Below, one piece after another: positions 41,582-50,405 of a stretch of DNA of 64,000 nucleotides. A model generated the notes under the pieces. It was not told the origin of the DNA and did no database searches. It saw only the letters and a program-made list of their open reading frames with translations. This DNA comes from UBA5078 sp051252515. Lineage in GTDB: Bacteria; Pseudomonadota; Gammaproteobacteria; Pseudomonadales; Pseudohongiellaceae. Both the position numbers and the translations under genes were made by a program. Each line of letters begins with the position of its first letter. Within the stretch, counting starts at the first letter, position 1. Location: assembly GCA_051252515.1 (NCBI GenBank), contig JBPOFS010000003.1, positions 124,001-188,000 of the forward strand, written 5' to 3'.

Positions 41582-42973
41582 TTACAAGAGCCGACTAACA
41601 TCGTTATATACCGCCAATACCATGACCCCTGAGATAAGAAGTAAACCCAACTGAAGGCCCATCGTCTGAATTCTTTCCGGCACTGGTCGCCGAATAATCG
41701 CCTCAACACTGTAATAGAGCAAATGCCCTCCGTCCAACACGGGTATTGGGAGAAGATTGAGCACACCCAGACTAATACTGAGTATCGCTAGAAAGCCTAA
41801 GTAGACTTCTAGACCGTAACTCGCGGTTTCTCCTGCCACCTGCGCTATCGTAATAGGGCCATTGATATTCTTCACAGAAATCAGCCCAATCACCATTTTC
41901 TTAATCGAGTCGAGTACAAAGACTGACTTTTCCCACGTTTCTTGTACAGCCGGAACGATGGCAGAGATGGGGTTGTAATGCACCTCTCGCAAACGCTCTG
42001 GTGGCAAACTCGCCATCAAATCGAACTCTTGTACATAGGCGCCTATTACGCCGATCCGTTCGCCACTATCAAGCTGGCTAGGCTCGGGAACAAGCGTCAA
42101 AGTCACTTGATTCGAATCACGTTGGACAACAACCTCGAGCGGCAGTTCCGGACTTGCTCGCACTCGTTGCACCCATTGCAACCATCCTGTCAAAACTTCG
42201 CCATTGGCAGAGACAATTCGATCGCCCGCGAGCATGCCAGATTGCTCGGCTGCACCGCCTTCAATCAAGCCTTCAATAACAGGGGGAATCTCATATTGCA
42301 CAAAGCCCAATGAACCTAGAGGGTTGGGGGCTGCGGTGTCTGATTGCCAACTTTCTAGGGCAATTATGAAGTCTCTAGGAGCGCTCTGCCCTGCCGGTAT
42401 AGCGCTAATCAGCAAATCACCGGTTTCACCCAAACGGGCCAGTAGCAACATTGTCACTTGCTGCCAAACATCAGCACTTTCACCGTCAACGGCGACTATT
42501 TCATCACCAGCACGAAGCCCTGCCTCATAGGCTGGAGAATCTTCAAGGACATTGGCAAAAACAGGTGAGGTGCCACTGAGGCCATAAGCAACATTGATTA
42601 CCCAAAACACTGTAATGGCTAATAAAAAGTTAGCAATAGGGCCCGCGGCGACTATAGCCATACGTTGCCATAATGGCTTGGAAGGGAAAGAGAGGTGTTT
42701 TTCACTGTCAGGAATACCGGCTTGGCCTTCAATACTGGTGTCATCTTGGCCCAGCATTTTGACATAGCCTCCCAGTGGGATTGGCGCAATCACATACTCA
42801 GTGCCATCTTTGCCCACCCAGGTCTTTACTGCTTTGCCAAAACCAATAGAGAAACGCAACACTTTCACACCGCAGCGTCGCGCTACCCAAAAGTGTCCGA
42901 ATTCATGAACCGTGACAAGAATGCCCAAGGTCACGACAAGCGCAATGATATTGATGATCAGTTGTAGAACCAT
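41582..42973 (-). CDS. rseP: Site-2 protease RseP
   Basis: 463 residues from the ATG at 42973; the longer frame to 43018 uses GTG. The zinc motif HEFGH is at residues 23-27 in the first membrane helix. Two tandem PDZ domains lie between membrane segments (about 120-300), and the C-terminal LNLLPIPVLDGGH supplies the third metal ligand. It cleaves the anti-sigma factor RseA within the membrane to release sigma-E when outer-membrane assembly fails. The next gene is bamA, a sigma-E-linked neighbour. Confidence 0.96.
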   Translation of the reverse strand: MVLQLIINIIALVVTLGILVTVHEFGHFWVARRCGVKVLRFSIGFGKAVKTWVGKDGTEYVIAPIPLGGYVKMLGQDDTSIEGQAGIPDSEKHLSFPSKPLWQRMAIVAAGPIANFLLAITVFWVINVAYGLSGTSPVFANVLEDSPAYEAGLRAGDEIVAVDGESADVWQQVTMLLLARLGETGDLLISAIPAGQSAPRDFIIALESWQSDTAAPNPLGSLGFVQYEIPPVIEGLIEGGAAEQSGMLAGDRIVSANGEVLTGWLQWVQRVRASPELPLEVVVQRDSNQVTLTLVPEPSQLDSGERIGVIGAYVQEFDLMASLPPERLREVHYNPISAIVPAVQETWEKSVFVLDSIKKMVIGLISVKNINGPITIAQVAGETASYGLEVYLGFLAILSISLGVLNLLPIPVLDGGHLLYYSVEAIIRRPVPERIQTMGLQLGLLLISGVMVLAVYNDVSRLL

Positions 42974-43060
42974 AAAAATCTGTTCTTCCGTCAGGGCTCT
43001 AAACAAGGAACCCAACACGTGCGTGAATTTTGCAGATCAACGCTTTTACGTTGTTAGACG

Positions 43061-44281
43061 TTAAAGTCTGTCGCTAAGTTCTCGGGCTAACGCGCGAGCT
43101 TCTATATCTGCGTGCTGAATAATATCGATTGTGTCGGCTTTACGACAAGTCATTTGTTCCAAGACTCCCGCAATGATAGCAGGTATGTCCGTAAAACGAC
43201 TCTTGCCCTGCAAAAAAGACTCTACAGCCACTTCATTGGCCGCATTCAAACAAGTCGCTGCGGTTCCGCCTATTTTAGCGGCCTCCATTCCTAGCCTAAG
43301 GCAGGGGAAACGCTCTAAATCAGGAGGGTAAAACTCCAACCCCCCCTGCTTCGTTAAGTCCAAGGACTTAGCGCCTGACTCGATCCGGTTAGGCCATGCC
43401 AAACTATAGGCAATAGGAATGCGCATATCAGGACTGCCCATTTGCGCGATTACTGAGCCATCGGCGTACTCCACCATCGAATGTACAATGCTTTGTGGAT
43501 GAATCAACACATCAACGTGCTCGGCACCAACACCAAATAGGTAACAGGCCTCTATGATCTCCAAGCCTTTATTCATCATGGTCGCGGAATCCACTGAGAT
43601 CTTGCGCCCCATGCTCCACTTAGGATGTTTGCAGGCTTGATCAGGCGTTACGCTGCTAAACGACTCCAAAGGAGACTCCCTAAAGGGACCGCCGGAGGCC
43701 GTTAACACAATACGGCGCACACCCTGCCCGCGGATATCGCCGCCAGCAAAACGCGACTCTGGAGGAAGACACTGGAACACAGCATTGTGTTCGCTATCGA
43801 TAGGCAGCAGAACGGCATCACTATTGGCCAATGTCGCCATAAAAAGATCACCAGCCATCACGAGCGCTTCTTTATTCGCCAACAATATCTTCTTAGAGTG
43901 CTCGACAGCAGCTAGAGTCGCTGGAAGCCCTGCACTGCCGACAATAGCGGCCATTACAGTATCTGCCTCTGGGTGTATCGCGACGTCTATTAAAGCCTGC
44001 GCTCCCGAAAGCACTTCAGTCTCTAAGCCAAGCTGCAATAGTGACTCACGCAGCACCTGGGCGGCATCATCCTCTACCATGACTGCAAACCGAGGACTAA
44101 AACGTTGGCATTGCTCCAACATAATATCGGCACGGCTATTGGCCGTCAGGGCAAAAACTTGATATTCACTGTGCAAGGCAATCACATCTAAGGTGCTTTT
44201 ACCGATCGAGCCGGTTGAACCTAGGATCGTAATCTGAGCACTGCTAGACACAGTTTTAATTGGGGAGTGATCTAAGGCCAT
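43061..44281 (-). CDS. dxr: 1-deoxy-D-xylulose 5-phosphate reductoisomerase
   Basis: 406 residues. The NADPH-binding ILGSTGSIGKSTLDV, LLANKEALV, PIDSEHNAVFQCL, and SVDSATMMNKGLEIIEA with the metal-site acids are characteristic, as is HPQSIVHSMVEY. It converts DXP to MEP, the committed step of the pathway continued by IspD and IspF in this window. The ATG overlaps the end of cdsA by 10 bases. Confidence 0.98.
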   Translation of the reverse strand: MALDHSPIKTVSSSAQITILGSTGSIGKSTLDVIALHSEYQVFALTANSRADIMLEQCQRFSPRFAVMVEDDAAQVLRESLLQLGLETEVLSGAQALIDVAIHPEADTVMAAIVGSAGLPATLAAVEHSKKILLANKEALVMAGDLFMATLANSDAVLLPIDSEHNAVFQCLPPESRFAGGDIRGQGVRRIVLTASGGPFRESPLESFSSVTPDQACKHPKWSMGRKISVDSATMMNKGLEIIEACYLFGVGAEHVDVLIHPQSIVHSMVEYADGSVIAQMGSPDMRIPIAYSLAWPNRIESGAKSLDLTKQGGLEFYPPDLERFPCLRLGMEAAKIGGTAATCLNAANEVAVESFLQGKSRFTDIPAIIAGVLEQMTCRKADTIDIIQHADIEARALARELSDRL

Positions 44282-45141
44282 GTGACATCTGCAAATAGAC
44301 TTAAAAGGAAGAAAACGAATACTGGGGCTGCCGCGGTCAAACTGTCGATGCGATCGAGTATACCGCCATGGCCAGGAAGAGATTTACCACTATCCTTTAG
44401 CCCCTGACTTCGCTTGAGCATACTCTCAAACAGATCCCCGAGCACACTGAAGACAGCTGTAACCATCGCCACCACTAAGAACGCCGCCATATGCAAGCCA
44501 TCGATTTGCACGACATACATATTCAACGGATAGAGCAAGACTACGGCTAATACTAAACACGATGCCATTCCGCCCCAAAAACCCGCCCAAGATTTACCAG
44601 GGCTGAGCTTCGGCGCTAGCTTGGCCTTGCCCCATGCCTTGCCCGTAAAATAGGCACCGATATCGACAATACTCACAAGAGCAATCAAGGCAAATACCAA
44701 TGCACCGCTTGGAGCGAGGTATTTCAGCTGAATCAAGGCAATCCAAGTGGGAATAAGCGTGAGCAAGCCCATGGCAGCTGTTCTAGGAGTGGTTGCCCAT
44801 TGGGGGGTATTCTCTGGAAAATGGCGTATTAACCAAAAGGCGAGCAACCAAAACAGCACACCGACGCCAGTGAGGGTCAGCACTACCGATTGAGATAACA
44901 TCGCTACAGGGGAGAAGATTTGAGCTGCCGAGGCCAACAAGCCCATAATGACAACAAAGACAGTCAAATAGGCCGCTTTTGCCGCTGCGCTCTGCAACCC
45001 CATCAATCCCGTCCACTCAAGAATGGCCACCAACAAGGCAAGGCTCACAAAGACAGAAAATTGGAACGGCGTCGTCCAGACTGTGGCCATGTACAGCACA
45101 ATCAACATAACAATAGCGGTAATGATTCGGGTTTTAAGCAC
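44272..45141 (-). CDS. cdsA: Phosphatidate cytidylyltransferase CdsA
   Basis: 289 residues from a GTG at 45141 preceded by GGGAG; the frame to 45171 lies inside uppS. About eight membrane helices are seen. The C-terminal signature GDLFESMLKRSQGLKDSGK...PGHGGILDRIDSL is the CDP-diglyceride synthetase motif. It makes CDP-diacylglycerol, the precursor of all phospholipids, in the inner membrane. It overlaps uppS upstream and dxr downstream, implying tight coupling. Confidence 0.96.
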   Translation of the reverse strand: MLKTRIITAIVMLIVLYMATVWTTPFQFSVFVSLALLVAILEWTGLMGLQSAAAKAAYLTVFVVIMGLLASAAQIFSPVAMLSQSVVLTLTGVGVLFWLLAFWLIRHFPENTPQWATTPRTAAMGLLTLIPTWIALIQLKYLAPSGALVFALIALVSIVDIGAYFTGKAWGKAKLAPKLSPGKSWAGFWGGMASCLVLAVVLLYPLNMYVVQIDGLHMAAFLVVAMVTAVFSVLGDLFESMLKRSQGLKDSGKSLPGHGGILDRIDSLTAAAPVFVFFLLSLFADVTWP

Positions 45142-45922
45142 TACGCGTGCTCCCAGGCACTGGCAATTCATCGCTGTGCTCAGGGTTATTTAGATAGCCA
45201 TAACGGCGTTGACGCTTGCTGTAGTCTTGCATGGCTAATTCAAATTCTTGATCGTCAAAAACCGGCCAATAACATTGAGTGAAATATAATTCGGTGTAGG
45301 CAAACTGCCAGAGTAGGAAATTACTGATACGACTCTCGCCACCGGTGCGAATGCAAAGGTCTGGCGCAGGATCATTCGCCAAAGAGATATGCCGTTGCAT
45401 TTGTGCAACATCGATTTGATCTGCCCGCAATAGGCCTTGCTCGACTTCTTCGGCGAGCTTTCGTGCTGCATTCGCGATATCCCATTGCCCGCCGTAATCT
45501 GCCGCAACCGTTACCACAGTGCCCGTATTGTTAGCGGTCAACTCTTCGACTTCATGCATGTGCCGTTGCAACGCCGGAGAAAAACTCTCTCGATTGCCAA
45601 TAAAACGTAATTTAACGTTACTATTGTGCAATTGAGTAATTTCTTTGCGCTTTAAAACAGCTAGGAATAAGGCCATCAAGCCTTTGACTTCTTTGTTTGG
45701 TCGTAGCCAATTTTCGCTACTAAAGGCAAACAACGTCAGGTATTTGATATCACGATTAAGGCATGAGTAGACAATTTCCCGTGCGGCTTCCGCGCCTGCT
45801 CGGTGCCCTGCTACCCCCGACAATCCGTTCGCTTTTGCCCAACGGTTATTGCCATCCATGATGACAGCCACGTGTTTAGGCAATTGAAGGAGATCAGTTT
45901 TGGGCGAGGCTTCTTTCTGCAT
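45134..45922 (-). CDS. uppS: Undecaprenyl diphosphate synthase UppS
   Basis: 262 residues. HVAVIMDGNNRWAKANG with the catalytic Asp, GHRAGAEAA, TLFAFSSENW and the C-terminal CIRTGGESRISNFLLWQ are family signatures. It extends farnesyl diphosphate by eight cis isoprene units to give the C55 carrier used for peptidoglycan and O antigen. A strong ribosome site is not visible. A hairpin (45960-45984) separates it from frr. Confidence 0.97.
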   Translation of the reverse strand: MQKEASPKTDLLQLPKHVAVIMDGNNRWAKANGLSGVAGHRAGAEAAREIVYSCLNRDIKYLTLFAFSSENWLRPNKEVKGLMALFLAVLKRKEITQLHNSNVKLRFIGNRESFSPALQRHMHEVEELTANNTGTVVTVAADYGGQWDIANAARKLAEEVEQGLLRADQIDVAQMQRHISLANDPAPDLCIRTGGESRISNFLLWQFAYTELYFTQCYWPVFDDQEFELAMQDYSKRQRRYGYLNNPEHSDELPVPGSTRSA

Positions 45923-45959
45923 TAGACATCTATGTCTCTATTATATTTATCGATACTCA

Positions 45960-45984
45960 CGTGGTGCTTGCATAAAACACCACG
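45960..45984 (-). terminator. Hairpin between frr and uppS
   Basis: CGTGGTG (45960-45966) pairs with CACCACG (45978-45984) around an 11-base loop, in the 124-base gap downstream of frr. No U-run follows on the minus strand, so it may only be an mRNA structure. TATAAT on the minus strand at 45940-45945 lies too close to the uppS ATG to be a convincing promoter. Confidence 0.35.
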
Positions 45985-46046
45985 CGCCAGCCCACTTATA
46001 GCGGACTTATTGCCTATCATCCAGTCATAGCGATCATTCGTCAGAC

Positions 46047-46604
46047 TTAAATTGACAGAAGATCGCTTTCTTTGGCACTGAAATGGCTATCGATCGAAGC
46101 GATATATTTGTCCGTTAACTTTTGAATCCGATCTTCAGCACGACGCTGGTCGTCTTCACTAATGGTTTTTTCTTTCTCGAGATCTTTAACGCTGCCATTT
46201 ACATCACGACGGATGTTGCGAACTGCAACGCGGGCATTTTCAGCCTCAGCTTTTGCTTGCTTGGTATAACCACGACGCGTCTCTTCAGTAAGAGCCGGCA
46301 TCGGAACGCGAATAGATTCGCCATTATTGGAAGGATTCAAGCCAAGATCAGATTTCATGATGGCTTTTTCGATATCACCAATCAGTGGGCGCTCCCAAGG
46401 GACTACAACCAAGCATCGGCCATCTTCCACTGTGATGTTGGCAAGCTGGTTCAATGCAGTATCAGCACCATAGTAAGGCACCACAACGGTATCCAAAATA
46501 CTCGGGTGAGCGCGGCCTGTACGAATCTTATTGAAGGCCATTTCGAGTGAGGCGATGGACTTTTCCATGCGTTGCTCTGCGTCTTTGATTATCTCTTCAA
46601 TCAT
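46047..46604 (-). CDS. frr: Ribosome recycling factor
   Basis: 185 residues from the ATG at 46604, exactly the usual length; the frame to 46640 overlaps pyrH and adds unrelated residues. KIRTGRAHPSILD, ITVEDGRCLVV, AIMKSDLGLNPSNNG, IRVPMPALTEETRR and VRNIRRDVN are conserved. With EF-G it splits the post-termination ribosome. Confidence 0.97.
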   Translation of the reverse strand: MIEEIIKDAEQRMEKSIASLEMAFNKIRTGRAHPSILDTVVVPYYGADTALNQLANITVEDGRCLVVVPWERPLIGDIEKAIMKSDLGLNPSNNGESIRVPMPALTEETRRGYTKQAKAEAENARVAVRNIRRDVNGSVKDLEKEKTISEDDQRRAEDRIQKLTDKYIASIDSHFSAKESDLLSI

Positions 46605-46636
46605 CTTGTAGTCCCATAAACGAGGGTTATTTTGGT

Positions 46637-47371
46637 TCAAGCCGCCGGAGGATTCTCTATAATCGTGCCATCCGCCGAGCCCATGACGTTGTTCAATAAC
46701 GCCCCTGGTTTGTTCATATTAAATACACGCACAGGAATATCGTGCTCGCGAATCAAGGCTATCGCGGTGAGATCCATAACGCCTAATTTACGCTCTAATA
46801 CCTCGTCAAAGGTAAGGCGATCATATTTCACAGCGTCAGGCACAAGCTTAGGATCAGCAGAATAAACGCCATCAACTTTAGTGGCTTTTAATACTAGCTC
46901 TGCATCAATTTCGATACCACGCAAACATGCAGCGGAATCTGTAGTGAAAAAGGGATTTCCAGTACCTGCAGCGAAAATGACAACATCACCAGCTCGAAGG
47001 TGGCGAATCGCGGTACGACGGTCGTAGTGTTCAACAACACCACTCATAGGAATAGCGGACATAACACGTGTAGCGATACTCGCACGCTCTAAGGCGTCAC
47101 GCATCGCCAAGGCATTCATTACCGTAGCAAGCATGCCCATATGATCGCCAGTGACTCTCTCCATCCCCGCCGCACTCAATGCTGCGCCACGGAACAAGTT
47201 ACCACCGCCAATCACCATACCAATTTGGACGCCAAGGCCGACCAATTGGCCGACCTCGACTGCCATGCGATCGAGAACCTTAGGGTCGATGCCAAAGTCA
47301 GCATCGCCCATTAAGGCCTCTCCACTGAGTTTCAGGAGAATGCGCTTATATTTCTTATCTGGTTTTCCCAT
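46637..47371 (-). CDS. pyrH: Uridylate kinase PyrH
   Basis: 244 residues from the ATG at 47371, which has GGTGGA six bases upstream; longer starts at 47377 and 47395 are possible. YKRILLKLSGEALMG, IGGGNLFRG, MGMLATVMNALA and GTGNPFFTTDSAA are amino-acid-kinase-family motifs. It phosphorylates UMP to UDP; CTP synthase, encoded downstream, works later in the same pathway. It lies between tsf and frr in the standard order. Confidence 0.97.
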   Translation of the reverse strand: MGKPDKKYKRILLKLSGEALMGDADFGIDPKVLDRMAVEVGQLVGLGVQIGMVIGGGNLFRGAALSAAGMERVTGDHMGMLATVMNALAMRDALERASIATRVMSAIPMSGVVEHYDRRTAIRHLRAGDVVIFAAGTGNPFFTTDSAACLRGIEIDAELVLKATKVDGVYSADPKLVPDAVKYDRLTFDEVLERKLGVMDLTAIALIREHDIPVRVFNMNKPGALLNNVMGSADGTIIENPPAA

Positions 47372-47409
47372 TAGCATTCCACCTTTATCAGTCACAATGT
47401 TTCACTCGT

Positions 47410-48288
47410 TTATACGTTTGAAGCCGCGGCAACTTCTGCTGCAAAGTCTAATACTTCGCCTTTATCAATGCCTTCGCCTACTTCAAAACGTGTAAAGCTT
47501 ACAACATCAGCGCCTGCTTTCTTGAGCAGTGCCGCTACCGTCATCTCGCCATCTTTTACGAACGGCTGATCAAGTAGACTAACTTCCGCTACATATTTGC
47601 GCAAACGGCCTTGAATCATTTTTTCAATGATTTCTTCTGGCTTGCCGCTTTCACGAGCCTGTGCTGAATAAATCTCAGACTCTTTCGCTAGCAATTCCTT
47701 AGGTACATCTTCTGCGCGCACAACCACTGGATTAACGGCTGCAACATGCATCGCGATGTCTTTGGCTAGTGAATCGTCACCGCCTTTGATCGCTACCAAT
47801 ACCGCAATACGGTTATTGCTATGGATATACGTGTCAACGATGCCGTCGTTCACGTTCTTGAACTCAATCATCTCAAGTCGACGTACGCTGATGTTCTCGC
47901 CAACTTTCTGTACTAATGCTTCGCGCGCATCTTCCAAGCCTTCTGACATCAACTTAGCGACGTCTGTTTCACGCGTGTTGAAACCATGATCTAGCACTGA
48001 TTGTGCAAAGTTCAAGAAGTTGTCGTCACGTGCAACGAAGTCAGTTTCACTGTTGATTTCTAAAATGATGCCAAAGTTGCCATCTTCAGAAATTTTTGTC
48101 AGTACAACCCCTTCAGCTGCGATACGACCCGCTTTCTTAGCTGCTTTCATGCCACTTGCTTTACGCAGATCATCGATTGCTTTTTCCATATCGCCGTCAG
48201 ACTCAACAAGCGCTTTTTTGCAATCCATCATTCCAAGACCCGTGCGCTCGCGCAGTTCCTTGACCATACTCGCTGTAATATTCGCCAT
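47410..48288 (-). CDS. tsf: Translation elongation factor Ts
   Basis: 292 residues from the ATG at 48288. The N-terminal UBA-like region MVKELRERTGLGMMDCKKAL and ETDFVARDDNF are the signature segments, and the C-terminal subdomain ends in FEVGEGI...DFAAEVA. It exchanges GDP on EF-Tu. Two hairpins separate it from rpsB and probably set the ratio of EF-Ts to S2. Confidence 0.98.
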   Translation of the reverse strand: MANITASMVKELRERTGLGMMDCKKALVESDGDMEKAIDDLRKASGMKAAKKAGRIAAEGVVLTKISEDGNFGIILEINSETDFVARDDNFLNFAQSVLDHGFNTRETDVAKLMSEGLEDAREALVQKVGENISVRRLEMIEFKNVNDGIVDTYIHSNNRIAVLVAIKGGDDSLAKDIAMHVAAVNPVVVRAEDVPKELLAKESEIYSAQARESGKPEEIIEKMIQGRLRKYVAEVSLLDQPFVKDGEMTVAALLKKAGADVVSFTRFEVGEGIDKGEVLDFAAEVAAASNV

Positions 48289-48337
48289 TTTACTTGCCCC
48301 TATCAATTGCTATATGCAGTGATTCAAATTCTGACTT

Positions 48338-48366
48338 AAAAAAAAAGGGCAAAGCCCTTCTTTTTT
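48338..48366 (-). terminator. Terminator/attenuator between rpsB and tsf
   Basis: AAGGGC (48345-48350) pairs with GCCCTT (48354-48359), flanked by an A run (48338-48344) and a T run (48361-48366). On the minus strand the hairpin is followed by a run of U. Because tsf lies downstream in the same operon, partial termination is expected, as has been described for rpsB-tsf operons. Confidence 0.75.
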
Positions 48367-48415
48367 AACGCATTTCGACCGTATAGGGCCGAAAAAATTC
48401 AACGTCTAGTGCAGA

Positions 48416-48440
48416 CAAAGGCCTTTTAAACAGGCCTTTG
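48416..48440 (-). other. Second hairpin after rpsB
   Basis: CAAAGGCC (48416-48423) pairs with GGCCTTTG (48432-48440 region, 48433-48440) around nine bases, immediately after the rpsB stop codon. No U-run follows. It may block 3' exonucleases or assist the attenuator that follows it. Confidence 0.5.
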
Positions 48441-48456
48441 CCGCAGCAAGACTAAA

Positions 48457-49248
48457 TTACTCAGCAGCTGGTGTTGCTGGAGCAGCTGCCGCTTCAGCGG
48501 GTGCCGCTACTTCTGCAGCTTGCTCTTCCACTTCAATGAATTCGCTAGTGCTATTCACTGCATTGCCGTCGCCTCGACCAGCAAGACAAGCATCAGCAAC
48601 AGCTGTTGCGTAAAGCTCGATCGCACGGATCGCATCGTCATTACCAGGAATTGGGAAGTCGATACCATCTGGGTTGCTGTTCGTATCAACGATTCCGATA
48701 ACAGGAATGCGAAGATTATTAGCTTCAGTAATAGCAATGCGCTCATGATCAACGTCGATTACGAACAAGGCATCAGGCAATCCGCCCATTTCCTTGATTC
48801 CGCCAATACTACGCTCGAGCTTCTCTTTTGAACGACGACGCTCTAGAGCTTCTTTCTTAGTCAAACGATCGAAAGTACCGTCAGTTTCTTGAGCTTCAAG
48901 ATCACGTAGCTTCTTGATAGAACCACGAATAGTCTTGTAGTTTGTAAGCATGCCACCCAACCAGCGGTGATCGACGTAAGGCATACCAGCGCGTTGCGCT
49001 TGCTCTTTAACGATTTTTCCTGCCGCACGCTTAGTACCAACAAAAAGCACTTTCTTCTTTTTCTCAGCCAACACTTGTACTTGCTCTAGCGCTGAATTTA
49101 ACGCTGGAAGAGTGTGCTCAAGGTTGATGATATGAATTTTGTTACGCGCGCCGAAGATGTACGGCTTCATCTTAGGGTTCCAGTAACGGCACTGGTGACC
49201 AAAATGGACGCCCGCTTTGAGCATTTCTTTCATTGTAACTGTAGTCAT
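48457..49248 (-). CDS. rpsB: 30S ribosomal protein S2
   Basis: 263 residues. MLKAGVHFGHQCRYWNPKMKP, GTKRAAGKIV, YVDHRWLGGMLTNYKTIR and PVIGIVDTNSNPDGID are S2 signatures. A Glu/Ala-rich tail (about 235-263) extends the C terminus beyond the E. coli protein. It is preceded by a leader of about 150 bases with a hairpin, and by a promoter with a GC-rich discriminator. TAAAGGAAAA precedes the ATG. Confidence 0.98.
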   Translation of the reverse strand: MTTVTMKEMLKAGVHFGHQCRYWNPKMKPYIFGARNKIHIINLEHTLPALNSALEQVQVLAEKKKKVLFVGTKRAAGKIVKEQAQRAGMPYVDHRWLGGMLTNYKTIRGSIKKLRDLEAQETDGTFDRLTKKEALERRRSKEKLERSIGGIKEMGGLPDALFVIDVDHERIAITEANNLRIPVIGIVDTNSNPDGIDFPIPGNDDAIRAIELYATAVADACLAGRGDGNAVNSTSEFIEVEEQAAEVAAPAEAAAAPATPAAE

Positions 49249-49400
49249 AATTTTCCTTTATCGGGTTAGGCCTCCATATACCCCATGGTTAAACCCGTAA
49301 GCCTCTCGGCGATTGGGCACCCAAAACACATGTGACGGTATATGTGTGACGTTAAATTGCATAAATTTTACGCTTTCTTTGGATCGATGACCCAAGAAGC
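49249..49400 (-). promoter_or_regulatory. rpsB mRNA leader, candidate S2 autoregulation site
   Basis: From the inferred start near 49400 to the ATG the leader is about 150 bases. On the minus strand CGGGTT (complement of 49292-49297) pairs with AACCCG (complement of 49262-49267), a hairpin that ends about ten bases before the ribosome site TAAAGGA. Long structured rpsB leaders through which S2 represses its own operon are known in Gammaproteobacteria; equivalence here is inferred from position and form. The remaining part of the 347-base divergent gap (49437-49595) contains no clear gene. Confidence 0.5.
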
Positions 49401-49407
49401 GCGCAGC

Positions 49408-49436
49408 TTTATACCATAAAGGACTATCGACTTAAA
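49408..49436 (-). promoter_or_regulatory. Probable rpsB promoter
   Basis: On the minus strand a -10 TATAAA (49408-49413) is preceded after exactly 17 bases by TTTAAG (49431-49436), a weak -35. The bases after the -10 are GCTGCGCGC, a GC-rich discriminator typical of ppGpp-repressed ribosomal promoters. RelA is encoded in the same window. Confidence 0.55.
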
Positions 49437-49595
49437 GCATTAGCGCAATTTTCGCTCTCAATTGACCATGGCTAGAGTGCCACGTAACGAGCCCATGGCT
49501 GCGCTACACACCTGTCAATCAGCGCCCTGCTGCATTACAATAGCCCCATATTGAGATAGAACTCACCCACCCTAAAAGAGAAAACACATTACGCT

Positions 49596-50369
49596 ATGGC
49601 TATTAGTATTAAAACGCCAGAAGACATCATCAAAATGCGGGTTGCAGGAAAATTAGCAGCCGAAGTCCTCGAAATGATTGGCCCTTTTGTAACAGCTGGG
49701 GTCAGCACAGGCGAGCTAGATCGAATTTGCCACGATTATATCGTTAATGTGCAAAATGCGATTCCGGCGCCCCTTAATTATAATGGCTTCCCCAAGTCCG
49801 TTTGCACCTCGATCAACCATGTTATCTGCCACGGCATTCCAAGCGATAACAAGTTTCTCAAGAAAGGCGACATCATCAACATCGACGTTACGGTGATCAA
49901 AGATGAGTTTCATGGCGACACAAGCAAAATGTTTGTCGTGGGTGAAGCGCCAGCGCATGTGCTGCGCCTAATCGAAGTCACGCAGCAGTCTCTCTATAAA
50001 GCAATCGACATCGTTAAGCCTGGGGTACGCCTTGGGGATATCGGGCATCTCATCCAAAGCTATGCGGAAGCCAATAATTATTCAGTAGTGCGAGAGTACT
50101 GCGGTCACGGCATTGGTCGCGTCTTCCACGAGGACCCGCAGGTGCTGCATTACGGCAAGCCAGATACAGGGGTGGAGCTCAAAGAAGGAATGACCTTTAC
50201 GATTGAGCCTATGCTCAATGCCGGCACTCGACATACTAAGCTATCTAAAGCTGATGGTTGGACTGTCACCACTCGTGACCGACGACTCTCAGCTCAGTGG
50301 GAACACACACTCGCTGTGACCGCCACAGGTTGTGAAGTGCTTACGAAACGCTCAGAAGAAAATTTCTAA
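49596..50369 (+). CDS. map: Methionine aminopeptidase, type I
   Basis: 257 residues. The metal ligands Asp97 and Asp108 (IINIDVTVIKDEFHGDTS), His in GHGIGRVFHEDP, Glu in TFTIEPM, and Glu in SAQWEHT are present, with the substrate His in NHVICHG. It removes the initiator Met from new proteins. It is divergent from rpsB, the standard arrangement, and heads the plus-strand map-glnD group. Confidence 0.98.
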   Translation: MAISIKTPEDIIKMRVAGKLAAEVLEMIGPFVTAGVSTGELDRICHDYIVNVQNAIPAPLNYNGFPKSVCTSINHVICHGIPSDNKFLKKGDIINIDVTVIKDEFHGDTSKMFVVGEAPAHVLRLIEVTQQSLYKAIDIVKPGVRLGDIGHLIQSYAEANNYSVVREYCGHGIGRVFHEDPQVLHYGKPDTGVELKEGMTFTIEPMLNAGTRHTKLSKADGWTVTTRDRRLSAQWEHTLAVTATGCEVLTKRSEENF

Positions 50370-50405
50370 GCACTCCGCATTACTACACTCTATGGCTCAA
50401 ACACT

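Noticed and set aside
41500..41766. Minus-strand open frame overlapping rseP
   Set aside because: It is in another frame of the conserved C terminus of RseP and has no family resemblance.
43019..43060. Extended N terminus for RseP starting at 43018
   Set aside because: The extension begins with GTG and adds 15 residues not seen in the family; the ATG at 42973 places the HEFGH motif at the usual position.
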